A DNA stretch of 64,000 nt from Paracoccaceae bacterium (GCA_017854585.1 JAFMHK010000006.1:62377-126376), one strand, 5' to 3'. Numbered from the stretch's first letter, positions 27,352-36,986 are shown. Notes: a model not told the origin generated them from the sequence alone. Numbers and translations: made by a program.

Positions 27352-28350
27352 TTAGCGGAGCCAGAGATTTTCGCGTTTGAGGGTATTCCTGATCTGCTGC
27401 TCTCGGCGGGGCAGATCGGCCTGATTGAACAGCGCGCGCGCCTTTTGCCCTTTGCCCTGATAGATCATACGCTTCATCGGGTCGTAGTTCTTGAGCACTT
27501 TCTTGATCTTGTTGGGGGCGGTGATGTCTTCCAGCACGTCGATCACGCGTTGATCTTCGCGTGCATAAAGCAGTGGCAGCACGCGGTAATGGCAGCTGAC
27601 GGTGCCATCCAGCAGGCCGTGCGGCAACACATCACGCCCACCGCCGAAGGAATGAATGACAAGGGGCAGGGCTATCTGATCCAGCCATGGATCAAGCGTT
27701 TGGCATACCAGTTCGGAAGGGCGATCATCACGGATGGACAGCGCGTATTCCAGAAACCGTTCGCCAAATTCATGGGGGCATTTGTAATAAAAGAAACCGG
27801 CGTTGAAATAGAGGTAGCGCTGCCAGTATTCATCGGGCTGGCTGAGATCGAGGGTATTGTCGAATGGCAATCCGAACTTGTCGTAAAGCGATTTCCACGT
27901 GGCGGTGTAGCCCGGCCCATAAAGCTCGATCTGGGGCCACGTGCCTTCCCGGCGCAGCGACGCGGAGGGTTTGTCGAAGTCGAACGGCACGGTTGTGATC
28001 TGATCAAGGATCAACGTGTCGCTATCGAAGAACACGAAGGGTTCACCCTTGGGAAGGGCCTGCAACAGTTCGATCTTGTTGCCATAGGGGTAGCTGTCCC
28101 CGAAGTGGCGCGTTTCGAACGGAATGATCTCGGCCCCCAAAGACACAAGCAGGGCCTGAACGCTGGGGTCATTGATGCGCGGGTTGCGGGCCCAACGTGG
28201 GCCGGGTTGCGGTTCGGCGATGAAGAGACGCCCCTTGAAGTCCGGACTTTTCGCTCGGAGTGATGCCGCAAACAAGACAGCCTCGTATTGGAGCCGCCCG
28301 GATTGGGCGACAACGACAATATTGAAGGGCTTGGCGGTCTTCGGGGGCAT
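27352..28350 (-). CDS. Putative glycosyltransferase-like protein with DXD motif
   Basis: A 332-residue protein with a GT-A-like layout: an N-terminal strand FNIVVVAQSGRLQYEAVLFA, a nucleotide-sugar/metal site FVFFDSDTLIL near residue 112, and an aromatic-rich acceptor region (EYWQRYLYFNAGFFYYKCP). No signal peptide or membrane segment is visible, so it is cytoplasmic. It is the distal gene on the strand carrying the BY-kinase and Wza genes, which suggests a role in the same surface polysaccharide. The sugar donor cannot be told from sequence. Confidence 0.6.
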   Translation of the reverse strand: MPPKTAKPFNIVVVAQSGRLQYEAVLFAASLRAKSPDFKGRLFIAEPQPGPRWARNPRINDPSVQALLVSLGAEIIPFETRHFGDSYPYGNKIELLQALPKGEPFVFFDSDTLILDQITTVPFDFDKPSASLRREGTWPQIELYGPGYTATWKSLYDKFGLPFDNTLDLSQPDEYWQRYLYFNAGFFYYKCPHEFGERFLEYALSIRDDRPSELVCQTLDPWLDQIALPLVIHSFGGGRDVLPHGLLDGTVSCHYRVLPLLYAREDQRVIDVLEDITAPNKIKKVLKNYDPMKRMIYQGKGQKARALFNQADLPRREQQIRNTLKRENLWLR

Positions 28351-28426
28351 GGTGTGCTCGGTTCTTTTTGTGCCCGACGTCGCGAGAACTTATTGCAGTT
28401 AACGTGCCGTTGCCATCGTCGATTGT

Positions 28427-30535
28427 CTAGCCTTCGCTGTAGTATTGGGAGGCATACCCGTCATACCCGTATTGCCCGCCATAGCCATAGCTTTTCATTT
28501 TTCGGGTATCGACCTGACTGAGGACTGTGCCGGCGACCGTGATGCCGATACTGTTCAGCATCTCGAGCCCTTGGTGAACCTGCATGCGCGTGGTTCTGGA
28601 CCAGTGCACCGCATAGATGATCGCGTCGGCATGCCGGGCCAAGACGCGCGCGTCGGGAACGGCCAAGACCGGTGGCGTATCGATCACGATAAAGTCGTAG
28701 CGTGCGCGCAGCGCTGCCATCATATCCGCAAAGCGGTTGGAGGCGAAAAGGTCGGCGGCATTCATCGGCACGTCGGAACCGGCAAGCACGTCGACGCCCA
28801 ATTCCGCGTTCCACAGAACGGCGTCGTTCGCCGCAGTTTTGCCCATTAGCAGGTCGCCAAGCGATGTTGTGGCATCGGCATCGGCATCGACATAGGCGCG
28901 CAGGGTCTTGCGCCTGATGTCGGCCTCAAGCAGTAGCGCGCGCTTGCCTTCCATCGCGGCCAGATTGCGGGCCAGCGCGACTGCTATCGTCGTCTTACCC
29001 TCTGCCGGGACGGACGAGGTAACGAGGATAACCTGCGGCGGATTGTCCATGTCTGACATGAGGATCGAGGTGCGAAGGTTGCGCACCGCCTCGGAGGCAA
29101 TCGAGTTCGGATTTTCGCGCAAATGCCGAACGATGTCGTGTCGCACACCAGTCCCGAACAGGGGAATACTTGCAAGAACGGTGCTGTCGGTCTGTCGGCG
29201 CAGGTCATCGGGGGATCGGAAACCGGTGAACAAGGTTTCGCGCAGCAGCACGATGCCGGCACCCAAGGTCAGGCCCAGAAGACCGGACAGCGGGAGGTTG
29301 ATGTTGTGGCGCGGGGTTGCCGCAGGCCTTGGCACCGCCTCGGACAGGATGCGGCTGTCAGCGGCTTCAAGGCCTTGCTGGACATTGGTTTCCTGCAGGC
29401 GTGTCAGAAAGCTTTGGTAAAGCAAGCGGGCGGCTTCCGCTTCTCGCGCCAGTTGTTGCAAAGCGATAAGGTCTTCGGATTGCGCCTGAACCTGCGCCGT
29501 CAGCGTTTCTGCCGAGGCCTCCAATGCGCCCAACTGTGTCGCCTCGCGCAGGCCATCGTCGGCAAGCGAAGCGATGGCTGCGTCAAGGGCTGCGCGCGCC
29601 TCGAACGTCTCAAGGCGATCGGTGCGGTATTGCATGGCAATCCGTTCCAGCACGATATCGTCCGACGCTTCGGCGACGGCAATAAGGTGCGGCAGATCCG
29701 TGGCAGCGTTCAATCGGTCCAGCAGGGACTGTGCGGTCGTATTGCGCCGGGTCTGATCAACGATCCGTTCGCGCAGGTCGCGCAATTGCAGGTTCTGGGC
29801 CTGCAGGACCTCTTGGCTGACGACATTGGATTGTTCGGTTGCGCGCGCCAGATCCTGTTCCAGCGTTTCGAGGCTTTGCTGAAGCTCGCTTGTGCGCCGT
29901 GACAGGAATTCGGTTGCTTGCGCGGCGGCCTCCAACTTTGTGACAATCTGGTCCTCGACGTAGAGTTCCGCAAAGGTGTTGATGATCAAGGCGGATTTGT
30001 CGGGGTCGGTGGTCAGAATCGACAGGGTAAATGCCAGAGATTGACGGATGTTGGTCACCTCCAGCCGACTTTGCAGGGCATCGATGGCCCGGTTGCGGGC
30101 CAATCCGTCGGCGTCTTCGCGTGACGGCGGCGCAAGCCCCAGGCGGCGCATCAGACGGGTCCGCAACGACGGATCGCGCAACGCGGCATTGAATTCAGGA
30201 TCGCCGGTCAGATCAAGCCTATCCACCAGCCGCCCCAGCAGGCCGCGCGACCGAAAGACCTCGACCTCGGTATTGATCGCGGTGGTGTCGCTGCCACCTG
30301 CGGCAATCACGCTTTCGATGTCGGTAACGATCTGTTGTTGCTGCAAATTCAGCGCAACGGTCGCCTGTGCGGGATACATCGGTGTGGCGATCCGATAGCT
30401 GTAGTAGCCACCGATCATGACCAGAACGAACACGCAAAGAAGGATGATCCAACGCCCGCGCCACAGCGTTCCGAGCAGCCCCAGCAGGTCGATATCATCT
30501 GTCTCGTCAGGGGTCTGAATGGGCGTGATCTTCAT
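28427..30535 (-). CDS. Wzz/BY-kinase: polysaccharide co-polymerase with tyrosine autokinase domain
   Basis: A 702-residue inner-membrane protein. A first membrane helix near residues 30-50 (IILLCVFVLVMIGGYYSY) opens the Wzz domain; long coiled coils occupy ~200-400; a second helix follows at ~425 (SGLLGLTLGAGIVLL). The cytoplasmic kinase has Walker A SSVPAEGKTTIAVALA (~530), A' ALLLEADIRRKT and Walker B FIVIDTPPVLAVPDA, and ends in a tail with about seven tyrosines, the usual autophosphorylation cluster. It controls chain length and export with the Wza-like protein encoded upstream. Confidence 0.9.
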   Translation of the reverse strand: MKITPIQTPDETDDIDLLGLLGTLWRGRWIILLCVFVLVMIGGYYSYRIATPMYPAQATVALNLQQQQIVTDIESVIAAGGSDTTAINTEVEVFRSRGLLGRLVDRLDLTGDPEFNAALRDPSLRTRLMRRLGLAPPSREDADGLARNRAIDALQSRLEVTNIRQSLAFTLSILTTDPDKSALIINTFAELYVEDQIVTKLEAAAQATEFLSRRTSELQQSLETLEQDLARATEQSNVVSQEVLQAQNLQLRDLRERIVDQTRRNTTAQSLLDRLNAATDLPHLIAVAEASDDIVLERIAMQYRTDRLETFEARAALDAAIASLADDGLREATQLGALEASAETLTAQVQAQSEDLIALQQLAREAEAARLLYQSFLTRLQETNVQQGLEAADSRILSEAVPRPAATPRHNINLPLSGLLGLTLGAGIVLLRETLFTGFRSPDDLRRQTDSTVLASIPLFGTGVRHDIVRHLRENPNSIASEAVRNLRTSILMSDMDNPPQVILVTSSVPAEGKTTIAVALARNLAAMEGKRALLLEADIRRKTLRAYVDADADATTSLGDLLMGKTAANDAVLWNAELGVDVLAGSDVPMNAADLFASNRFADMMAALRARYDFIVIDTPPVLAVPDARVLARHADAIIYAVHWSRTTRMQVHQGLEMLNSIGITVAGTVLSQVDTRKMKSYGYGGQYGYDGYASQYYSEG

Positions 30536-30624
30536 GTTGTTCCTTCACCGCGCGGCCATAAAGATCTGCCCGGTTCTTGTGGATGGCGGATACCTGTGCC
30601 GTTCGCGGGCGGATCATCATCGGG

Positions 30625-31977
30625 TCATTCGCCGGCCGCCCCGATCCCAAGGTTGACGATCGCCGGCGTGATTTGGTTGACCACGCGGCTCCACCTTGTG
30701 ACGGGCTGTTCGGCCACGAAGATCACGTCGTTCGGGCGCAGTTCCAAGCGGGTTGCCAAAACGAAATTCGCGGCATTGCGGGCGTTCAGACGATAGGCCG
30801 TTATCGCGCCGAATTCGTGGGGGTCGGGCGAACCGCGCAACACGTAGATATGGGAGGGGTTGCCGGTTTGGGGGGCCACGCCGCCGTTTTCGAGTAGCGC
30901 ATCCGCAAGCGATGCCGTGTTGCCGAATGGCAGGGGGAACCGCCCGGGCTGCGACACCTCGCCAACGACATAGACGTGATCTTGGGCGACGGCACCAAGG
31001 TCCAGACTGCTGCGGAAATTGTCGCGGATATCAGCAAGGGCATTGCGTTGGAGGGCGATTTCGATCTGCAATTCGTCCAGCGCATCGGCGCGTGCACGGC
31101 GTGTGAAATCGGCGCGCTGGATCTGTTCTTCGAAATAGCCTTGGGCGCGATCAAGGTTGAATTCGGTGTCGACGAAGATGCTATCTCCATCGATCAGGCG
31201 GGTGCGCTGCAGGCCACGGTCCGAGAACAGTTCGGAGACCGGAACCTGATAAAGTATGCCATCGCGGTAGATGCGCACGACCGCATATTCATCGCCCGTC
31301 TCCACCCCGCCAGCCGAGGCAATCACCTGATCGAGGAAAAGTGGGGTGAGGGTGACGGGAACAATGCCCGGTTCGCCCACTGCGCCGCCAACCGACACAC
31401 GCTGCGAATTGAATTCAGCGACCTCGACGCTGAAGCTCGGGTCGATCCGCGCCGCGATCAGGGCTTCGAACACGGCGTCTTCGGCGTCTTGCAATGTGCG
31501 ACCGCCGACCATGATGCGTCCGACATCAGGGATTGCGATGGTGCCGTCGTCTTGCACGGTATAGCCCTGCCTGCGGTTTTGCGCGGCAATCACACCTGCC
31601 AGTTCTTCGGCCGTCGTCTCGCCCTGCGGGGTCGCCAACAACAGCACATCGCCGGTGCCGATGCGGTAGGGGCCCGGTTCGGGGTCGGGGGGCAGGCGCA
31701 CCTCAAGTGCGGCCGGGCGATCTTCGGGCAGATACACCTGATCAGGTAACGCACCAGCACCACGCGGCTGCCCACCCGGACCAGCAATGTTGGAAAATGC
31801 CGAAGGCAGCGATCGGGGGGCGTAGGCTGCGCTGTTGGCGATGAGCACGATTTCGGGCGACAGATCGACCACGCGGACGTTTGCATCGCTGCGTGTGACG
31901 GTGGATGAAATATAGGCGCTACCACAGCCGGAAAGAGCGATCATGGCAGCCAAACCGAATAGAGATTTACGCGACAT
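30625..31977 (-). CDS. Wza-like outer-membrane polysaccharide export lipoprotein
   Basis: A 450-residue lipoprotein: the signal peptide SLFGLAAMIALSGCGS places the acylated cysteine near residue 18. The polysaccharide export (PES) domain starts at PYRIGTGDVLLLATPQ, followed by SLBB-type segments (VSVGGAVGEPGIVPVTL and VYVVGEVSQPGRFPLPF). It would form the export channel with the co-polymerase/kinase encoded 89 bases downstream. A longer in-frame reading upstream adds 35 residues that would bury the signal peptide, so the inner ATG is chosen. Confidence 0.9.
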   Translation of the reverse strand: MSRKSLFGLAAMIALSGCGSAYISSTVTRSDANVRVVDLSPEIVLIANSAAYAPRSLPSAFSNIAGPGGQPRGAGALPDQVYLPEDRPAALEVRLPPDPEPGPYRIGTGDVLLLATPQGETTAEELAGVIAAQNRRQGYTVQDDGTIAIPDVGRIMVGGRTLQDAEDAVFEALIAARIDPSFSVEVAEFNSQRVSVGGAVGEPGIVPVTLTPLFLDQVIASAGGVETGDEYAVVRIYRDGILYQVPVSELFSDRGLQRTRLIDGDSIFVDTEFNLDRAQGYFEEQIQRADFTRRARADALDELQIEIALQRNALADIRDNFRSSLDLGAVAQDHVYVVGEVSQPGRFPLPFGNTASLADALLENGGVAPQTGNPSHIYVLRGSPDPHEFGAITAYRLNARNAANFVLATRLELRPNDVIFVAEQPVTRWSRVVNQITPAIVNLGIGAAGE

Positions 31978-32325
31978 GTGCCCCCACAACTTCCTTGATG
32001 TCCATCGGCCCGATGGAAAGCCCGCGATCTGGAATGACCGACCGGCCATGTCTTGCGTAACAGCCACCCTCCTGATCTCCAAGGAATAGTGTGTTAACGC
32101 GCGCCCATGATCGGGGCGAAATCACGGCGTTACCGGCCCGCAGATCGCCCGGCGCATGCGGCAAAACACTAAGCAGTGCGCCCTGCGGAGGCCGTGGTGA
32201 TCGCCGCTTTGGCGCGCTCATCTTGGATCGGCATCATTGACACCGTGGCCCCCGATCTTTCATCAAGACGCGTGGGCCGGCAACGCGTTACGCGAACCGG
32301 ACAAGGCAACCAATAGGGAACGACC
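31978..32325. other. Intergenic region between the polysaccharide export gene and a phosphatase gene
   Basis: About 350 bases between divergent genes. No convincing coding sequence, RNA gene or repeat is visible. It must hold the promoters of both flanking genes; TTGACA-like and TATAAT-like matches are not clear enough to call. Confidence 0.5.
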
Positions 32326-33093
32326 GTGACACAGTCAGACACAGCCCATCGTGGCGGGTTTCCAAAACCTGCGCCCGAGCGGCGGCTTTATGTCATTGGC
32401 GACGTTCATGGGTGTTCTGGCCGTCTGGAGCGGCTGTTGCAGAAGATCGATGCCGAGATTGACCCCGGTGCCGGGCCGCCGCCGCATCTGGTGTTCGTGG
32501 GCGATCTGGTTGATCGGGGCGACGATAGCGCCGATGTGGTGGACCATGTTCATCGCTTGTGCGGTCTGTATCCCGATACCGTGGCCTGCCTTATGGGCAA
32601 TCATGAACGGATGTTGCTGGATTTTCTGGATGACCCCGCAAAACGGGGTGGCCGTTGGTTGCGCCATGGCGGATTGCAGACGATCGCCAGCTATAAGTTG
32701 CGCACGCGGTTGGACGTGGACGCGCGCGATGCGCAGCGCCTGATCGACGCGGCGGCGGAACTGGCGCAAGCCATGGGCGCGGAGCGTCTGGCGTGGTTGC
32801 GCGCACTACCGCTGAGCTGGCGGTCGGGAAACTTGTGGGTCGTTCATGCGGCGGCGCAACCAGCAACGCCGATGTCGGCCCAATCTGCACAAGATCTGCT
32901 GTGGGGGGTGCCTGAGTTTGCGGACGTCATCCGCAGGGATGGCCAATGGGTTGTTCATGGTCACACGCCGGTAGATCCACCACGGGTGGATGGCGGGCGC
33001 ATCGCGATTGACACAGGCGCCGTCTATGGCGGGATGTTGAGTGCGGCCCGGATTGACCCAAACGGACACATCGCGTTTTTGCAGACCGCGTGA
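32326..33093 (+). CDS. Metallophosphoesterase (calcineurin-like, serine/threonine phosphatase type)
   Basis: A 255-residue binuclear metal phosphatase. The three family motifs appear in order: YVIGDVHGCSGRLERLL, VFVGDLVDRGDDSADV and CLMGNHERM, with later metal histidines in WVVHAAAQP and WVVHGHTPVDPP. It resembles PrpA/ApaH-type enzymes that remove phosphate from proteins or split dinucleoside polyphosphates. Lying inside a polysaccharide region with a tyrosine autokinase, it might act on a phosphoprotein there, but that is only a guess from position. Confidence 0.85.
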   Translation: MTQSDTAHRGGFPKPAPERRLYVIGDVHGCSGRLERLLQKIDAEIDPGAGPPPHLVFVGDLVDRGDDSADVVDHVHRLCGLYPDTVACLMGNHERMLLDFLDDPAKRGGRWLRHGGLQTIASYKLRTRLDVDARDAQRLIDAAAELAQAMGAERLAWLRALPLSWRSGNLWVVHAAAQPATPMSAQSAQDLLWGVPEFADVIRRDGQWVVHGHTPVDPPRVDGGRIAIDTGAVYGGMLSAARIDPNGHIAFLQTA

Positions 33094-33106
33094 TGTCGCG
33101 CCTCGT

Positions 33107-33772
33107 TCATGCGCCGCGAAAGAAAAGTACCGTCATGATGGTGCGCCAGGTTATCCACAGGTCCAGCCGGAACCCCGCACGTTGAATATAGTGCAGATCC
33201 GCTAGCGCCTTTTTGCGGGTTGCGCTGATCCCTTCCGCATAGCCAAGTTCAACCTGCGCCAGCCCGCTAATGCCGGGGCGCACCATATGGCGGGCGCGAT
33301 ATTCCGGGATCGACCGCAGGTAATGCTTGGCGTGGGGAAAGAAATCCGGACGGGGGCCGATCATGCTCATCTCCCCCTTCAGCACATTCCATATCTGTGG
33401 CAATTCATCGAGGCGGGCGCGCCGCAACGTTTGACCAAGCCCCGTGATGCGCTCAACCTCGATCGGATCGTCGGGGCCGCGTTGAATCAGCGACTTGCGC
33501 ATTGTGCGAAATTTCAATGTCCAGAACGGCTTGCAGTCCCTGCCCATTCGGACCTGCCGGAAGAAAAGCGGCCCCTTATTGGCGAACGGATTGGCCACCA
33601 ATAGTGCAAGCCCCAGCATGATCGCCACGGGCAGCAGAAACAGTGCAAAGAATATATCGAACGCCCGTTTGCTTGCCCAGAACCACGGGTGGGCGCGAGG
33701 GGCGACCTGAGCCAAATCAGTCGATATCGTGATACCCGGTACGAAATTTGAAATCCGGGTAGCAAAGGTCAT
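33107..33772 (-). CDS. ExoY-like undecaprenyl-phosphate sugar-1-phosphate transferase
   Basis: A 221-residue bacterial sugar transferase. One hydrophobic helix near the N-terminus (AFDIFFALFLLPVAIMLGLA) is followed by the catalytic domain with FFRQVRMGRDCKPFW, LKFRTM, RLDELPQIWNVLKGEMSMIG and GPRP. It would transfer the first sugar phosphate to the lipid carrier to start a polysaccharide repeat unit. The short form lacks the large N-terminal multi-helix region of WbaP. A weak ribosome site precedes the ATG. It fits with the Wza and kinase genes. Confidence 0.9.
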   Translation of the reverse strand: MTFATRISNFVPGITISTDLAQVAPRAHPWFWASKRAFDIFFALFLLPVAIMLGLALLVANPFANKGPLFFRQVRMGRDCKPFWTLKFRTMRKSLIQRGPDDPIEVERITGLGQTLRRARLDELPQIWNVLKGEMSMIGPRPDFFPHAKHYLRSIPEYRARHMVRPGISGLAQVELGYAEGISATRKKALADLHYIQRAGFRLDLWITWRTIMTVLFFRGA

Positions 33773-34187
33773 CCGAGATCATCCAACTTTGCTACACAGG
33801 CCAAGGACCAAGATCTGCGGCCTCGCATCGCCCGGTGGGTCAAGCTTATGCACAGGCGCGATTCGAGACAACTGAGGATATTTCGTGGCAGTCAGGGCGG
33901 CGATCGCGGGGCCGGTCCGGTTGCCAGCACGCCAATCTGAAGAACCCGCCGAGAACAGGCGGGCGGCTGGTGGGGTTGCATCGGTTCGGGGGGCGATGGT
34001 CAAGATGAAGTGGTTCCACGTCGCTTGCGACATCAGGTTCCGCGCCAAGTTGGTCCACGGTTGCCAATACCAGCATGAACCACGATCAGCGGTTGGTCGA
34101 AACTCCGCTTCCCTCCGCGGCACAGCTATTGGGGCGGGCAAGCTCAGGCGGGGGGCGGTAGCACATTCATTGCAACCTCGTTGCTGG
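33773..34187. other. Gap of ~415 bases with no supported gene
   Basis: Open frames here show no motif, no ribosome site and biased composition, so I call no gene. It separates the ExoY-like gene from the AT-richer tagD/licD pair and may include an insertion boundary. No inverted-repeat ends or transposase motif were found by eye. Confidence 0.45.
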
Positions 34188-34589
34188 TTAGCGCTTTGGA
34201 ATACACTGCACATATTGGATCAGTTGGGTGGTCGATACTTCATCGGTTCTGCTTAGATAGATCACCTCACAGTGTTTTGAGAGATAATCGAACTTCCCCT
34301 CCCAATCGTCACCAATGCCAAAGACATGCGCACCAAATCCTTCGATGTCAGATGGCTTTTGCTCCCAATTTTCTTCTGGAAAAACATAGTCCACATACCG
34401 GCAGGCGCTTAGTACCTCGACGCGCTCTTCAAACGGAATGATCGATGATTTATCTTTCATCTTATTGAAAGCATCCGTGGCGCAGCCGACATAGAGTTCG
34501 TCCCCCAGTGCCCTGAGCCGCTTGAGCAGGCGGACATGCCCAATGTGGAAAAGATCAAATGTTCCGTATGTAATAATTCGCTTTACCAA
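34188..34589 (-). CDS. tagD: Glycerol-3-phosphate cytidylyltransferase
   Basis: A 133-residue nucleotidyltransferase that fits the TagD family almost end to end: ITYGTFDLFHIGHVRLLKR has the HxGH motif (HIGH), and YLSRTDEVSTTQLI is the R-T-x-x-x-S-T-T motif. TagD makes CDP-glycerol from CTP and glycerol-3-phosphate. In Gram-positives this feeds teichoic acid; in Gram-negatives it supplies glycerol-phosphate decoration of surface glycans. It overlaps the upstream licD-like gene by 7 bases. Base composition is clearly lower in GC than flanking genes, suggesting transfer. Confidence 0.9.
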   Translation of the reverse strand: MVKRIITYGTFDLFHIGHVRLLKRLRALGDELYVGCATDAFNKMKDKSSIIPFEERVEVLSACRYVDYVFPEENWEQKPSDIEGFGAHVFGIGDDWEGKFDYLSKHCEVIYLSRTDEVSTTQLIQYVQCIPKR

Positions 34590-35827
34590 TTCTCAAATGC
34601 CTTCGCTTTCAGGAAATCTTTGTGGTTTTCATCCCATTGTGCCCACGCTAATTTGGCGGATGTGTCAGGTATCCGCCAATCGGCGCCATAGTTGATTTCA
34701 AGAATTTTTTCGGGATATCTGGGGATCAGCGCTTTGGTTGGCTTGTCTTTCTTCAATGGAAACACGTCAGATTTTTTCAAATCGCCATAGGTATGGGGAT
34801 AAACATACATCTTGCCATCTATGACCCACGCAGGAAACAGATCGATGGCGATGCCGTCTACCCGAACCGGCTTGAGGAATGGCGCATTCAACTCGGCCAT
34901 CACCGGCTCATTCAACATCCCGCGGCGTGCAAGATTGTTTTTGACCTCTACCCATTGCTCCGCAGCCTCTTCGGGGCTGGTCGCAGGCAGCAAAATGGCA
35001 ATGTCCAGATCATCGTCGTGGGGTAATAGCCCCCCCTCCCGTACCAAGCCAAGCAAAGATCCTGATACCAAGAAGCTGGGCCCAAATTCTTTTCTTAAGA
35101 AGCCAACGAAAATGTTTAGGTTTTTCCAAAATTTCGGAGAAATATCAGCATCGCCAAACTTTAGATTAACACCATGGCTACTGAACTCTCTTGGTGCAAT
35201 AGCCTCGTTCAGGAGTTTAAGATATTTGGGGTATTTCATATATCGGCGTCGTCGCCAATATAAACGACGAATTGCAAGTAAATCCGCCTCAGCAGTCCCC
35301 TCGTAGCCGTGCCTTATAACATTCAAGACGGCATATAAAAGCTCACCCTCTTCTGAGGTCTGTATCTCATTCGGCAATGCCCTTATTTTGGCTTCAAGGC
35401 CATCCAAATCGATCGTCTTTGATTCCACTTGGCGCACAAGGATGTCATATATTTGATCAATATCGTCATACACAAAGGATGCGACAGTAGCCTGCTGTGT
35501 GTTGTCTTCGGATATAATCGTTATTACCGCAGGTAGGTTTTGAGCCAAGATGCGGATGTCTTGAAAGCTGCAGGTCCCAGCATTCAGGCTGCGGTCCCCG
35601 AACCTTTTTGCCTGACGCTCAGTGCGGGCGTCATTGAAATAAAAGATGGCACGTTCATTGCCATAACTCAGACAAATCTTGGGCGTCGCGCCAAATGACT
35701 TGTCGAGGATGCAAAACCCGCTGATATCAAGATATTGGTCAGGAACGCCGCGGTCGATGTCAATCTTCAATTTAAGTATCGGGGACTGGTCTTCTTGCGG
35801 CGCTATGTGCTGGATACCATTAATCAT
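34583..35827 (-). CDS. LicD-family phosphotransferase
   Basis: A 414-residue protein whose C-terminal half carries the LicD/fukutin nucleotidyltransferase signature VSGSLLGLVREGGLLPHDDD, then LDIAILLP, and a second conserved part DGIAIDLFPAWVIDGKMY. LicD-type enzymes attach phosphocholine, phosphoglycerol or similar groups to glycans. The N-terminal ~180 residues are not recognised. The gene is AT-richer than the window and overlaps tagD, so CDP-glycerol is the likely donor and glycerol phosphate the likely group transferred. Confidence 0.75.
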   Translation of the reverse strand: MINGIQHIAPQEDQSPILKLKIDIDRGVPDQYLDISGFCILDKSFGATPKICLSYGNERAIFYFNDARTERQAKRFGDRSLNAGTCSFQDIRILAQNLPAVITIISEDNTQQATVASFVYDDIDQIYDILVRQVESKTIDLDGLEAKIRALPNEIQTSEEGELLYAVLNVIRHGYEGTAEADLLAIRRLYWRRRRYMKYPKYLKLLNEAIAPREFSSHGVNLKFGDADISPKFWKNLNIFVGFLRKEFGPSFLVSGSLLGLVREGGLLPHDDDLDIAILLPATSPEEAAEQWVEVKNNLARRGMLNEPVMAELNAPFLKPVRVDGIAIDLFPAWVIDGKMYVYPHTYGDLKKSDVFPLKKDKPTKALIPRYPEKILEINYGADWRIPDTSAKLAWAQWDENHKDFLKAKAFENW

Positions 35828-36626
35828 GCTCTAATTATTACATCCTGTGAGGTCGAATGGCTATTTTGAACCGACATTCCCTGTATGGCCTGCCCTCCGA
35901 CGTCAGGATTGCGTGATCTAACCCGGTGATCAAGTCTTTTCCGTCTTATAAGATGGCGATGGCCGAATGATCGCCGGATATTGCTCGGCTCACGACTTGC
36001 GGCCGCGTCATCAAGGCCTGTCGGTCACCGCCGCCCAGTTGGGGATGATGAAGCGACAAGCGCAGGTTTTGGAAGAACGCCTGCCGCATCATTCCTCGGT
36101 TGAAGCTGAATCCGTTGGTGTCCACCCACGTCGTGCGGACCCCAGCGGTCGATCAGCTTGGAGGTCGTCTGCATGAACACAGACCAAGATTGCAGCGACG
36201 GGTCGGTCAGTATGTCCTGCATGACGCCTGCGACGGGCATGGCCCACGGCCGTCGCAGGACAGGTGCGGACAACCTGCAACGGGTATCGCCGCCTTCGGT
36301 GCGGCTGTGCCACTGGCGGCTATCAGTGGTTGATCAAACAAACGCGCCCGACTGGCTGTCGGGGGAACTTTTCAGCGAGCCGTGTGCGACACGCGAAGTG
36401 TATCTATTGGCACGCACTTTTGCCAGATTGAGGTTTTGGGAGCGCGGTTCCTGCGTTTGGCCAACCAAGCGGTATACACTTGGCTGAAACCCGCCTACTA
36501 GGAAGAAGACATAATTAATTTTCTGAAAGCGGGGCTCGTTATGGGCCGCCATTTTTGTTCAGGGCATTTTTTAGGCTGATGCGACACGGGACAATCGCGT
36601 CAACATCTTTTTGCGGGGGCGCTATT
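35828..36626. other. ~800-base gap with possible gene remnants
   Basis: No intact gene is seen. Two stretches look like decayed coding DNA: minus strand ~35945-36150, with protein-like text FSFNRGMMRQAFFQNLRLSL in a frame closed by stops, and plus strand ~36390-36490, ending in TWLKPAY before a stop. Neither could be matched to a family. The last ~100 bases must hold the promoter of the large HYR gene downstream. Composition is mixed. Confidence 0.35.
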
Positions 36627-36986
36627 ATGAATATTCGGGCTTTTGAAACTCTGGGACGTCTGTTGGCGCAAAGCACCGCCGGGTGGGTCAAGGCGGCCTT
36701 TCTTGCCCTCATGGCTCTCACATGGGTCGGTGCCGCGTCGGCGCAGACCATCACAGGCTTTTCTACGAACCCTTCCAGCTACACACCGGGTCAGCCGGTG
36801 ACGATTACGTGGACCGTGAACAATGGAAATAGCACTCTGGGTTCGGCCACAGCGACCGACACTGGCTTCTTTCCGGTCCGTATTGCGTACACTTGCACGC
36901 CACAGTCATCTGGCAGTCTTGGGACCCCTGTAACCTGCACAGGGACCTTGGCGACAACGGCGTCGGATTTTGGACTATTTTCTTAG
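36627..36986 (+). CDS. N-terminal fragment of the HYR-repeat surface protein (before frameshift)
   Basis: A 119-residue reading that supplies the export signal for the large protein that follows in another frame. A long signal peptide is visible (KAAFLALMALTWVGAASA, cleavage after ASA near residue 42), then a start of an Ig-like domain (TITGFSTNPSSYTPGQPVTI). The frame stops at TAG 36984-36986. The next frame takes up a natural continuation (LAANFSLVSESGTP), and one extra base near 36974 would join them. So this is probably the 5' part of a single gene ending at 41119. Confidence 0.7.
   Translation: MNIRAFETLGRLLAQSTAGWVKAAFLALMALTWVGAASAQTITGFSTNPSSYTPGQPVTITWTVNNGNSTLGSATATDTGFFPVRIAYTCTPQSSGSLGTPVTCTGTLATTASDFGLFS

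Noticed and set aside
33779..34213. Minus-strand 144-codon frame in the gap before tagD
   Set aside because: No motif, odd composition and overlap with the tagD 3' end; not called as a gene.
35967..36487. Short plus-strand frames in the gap before the HYR gene
   Set aside because: Short, no ribosome site and no family match; noted only as possible remnants.
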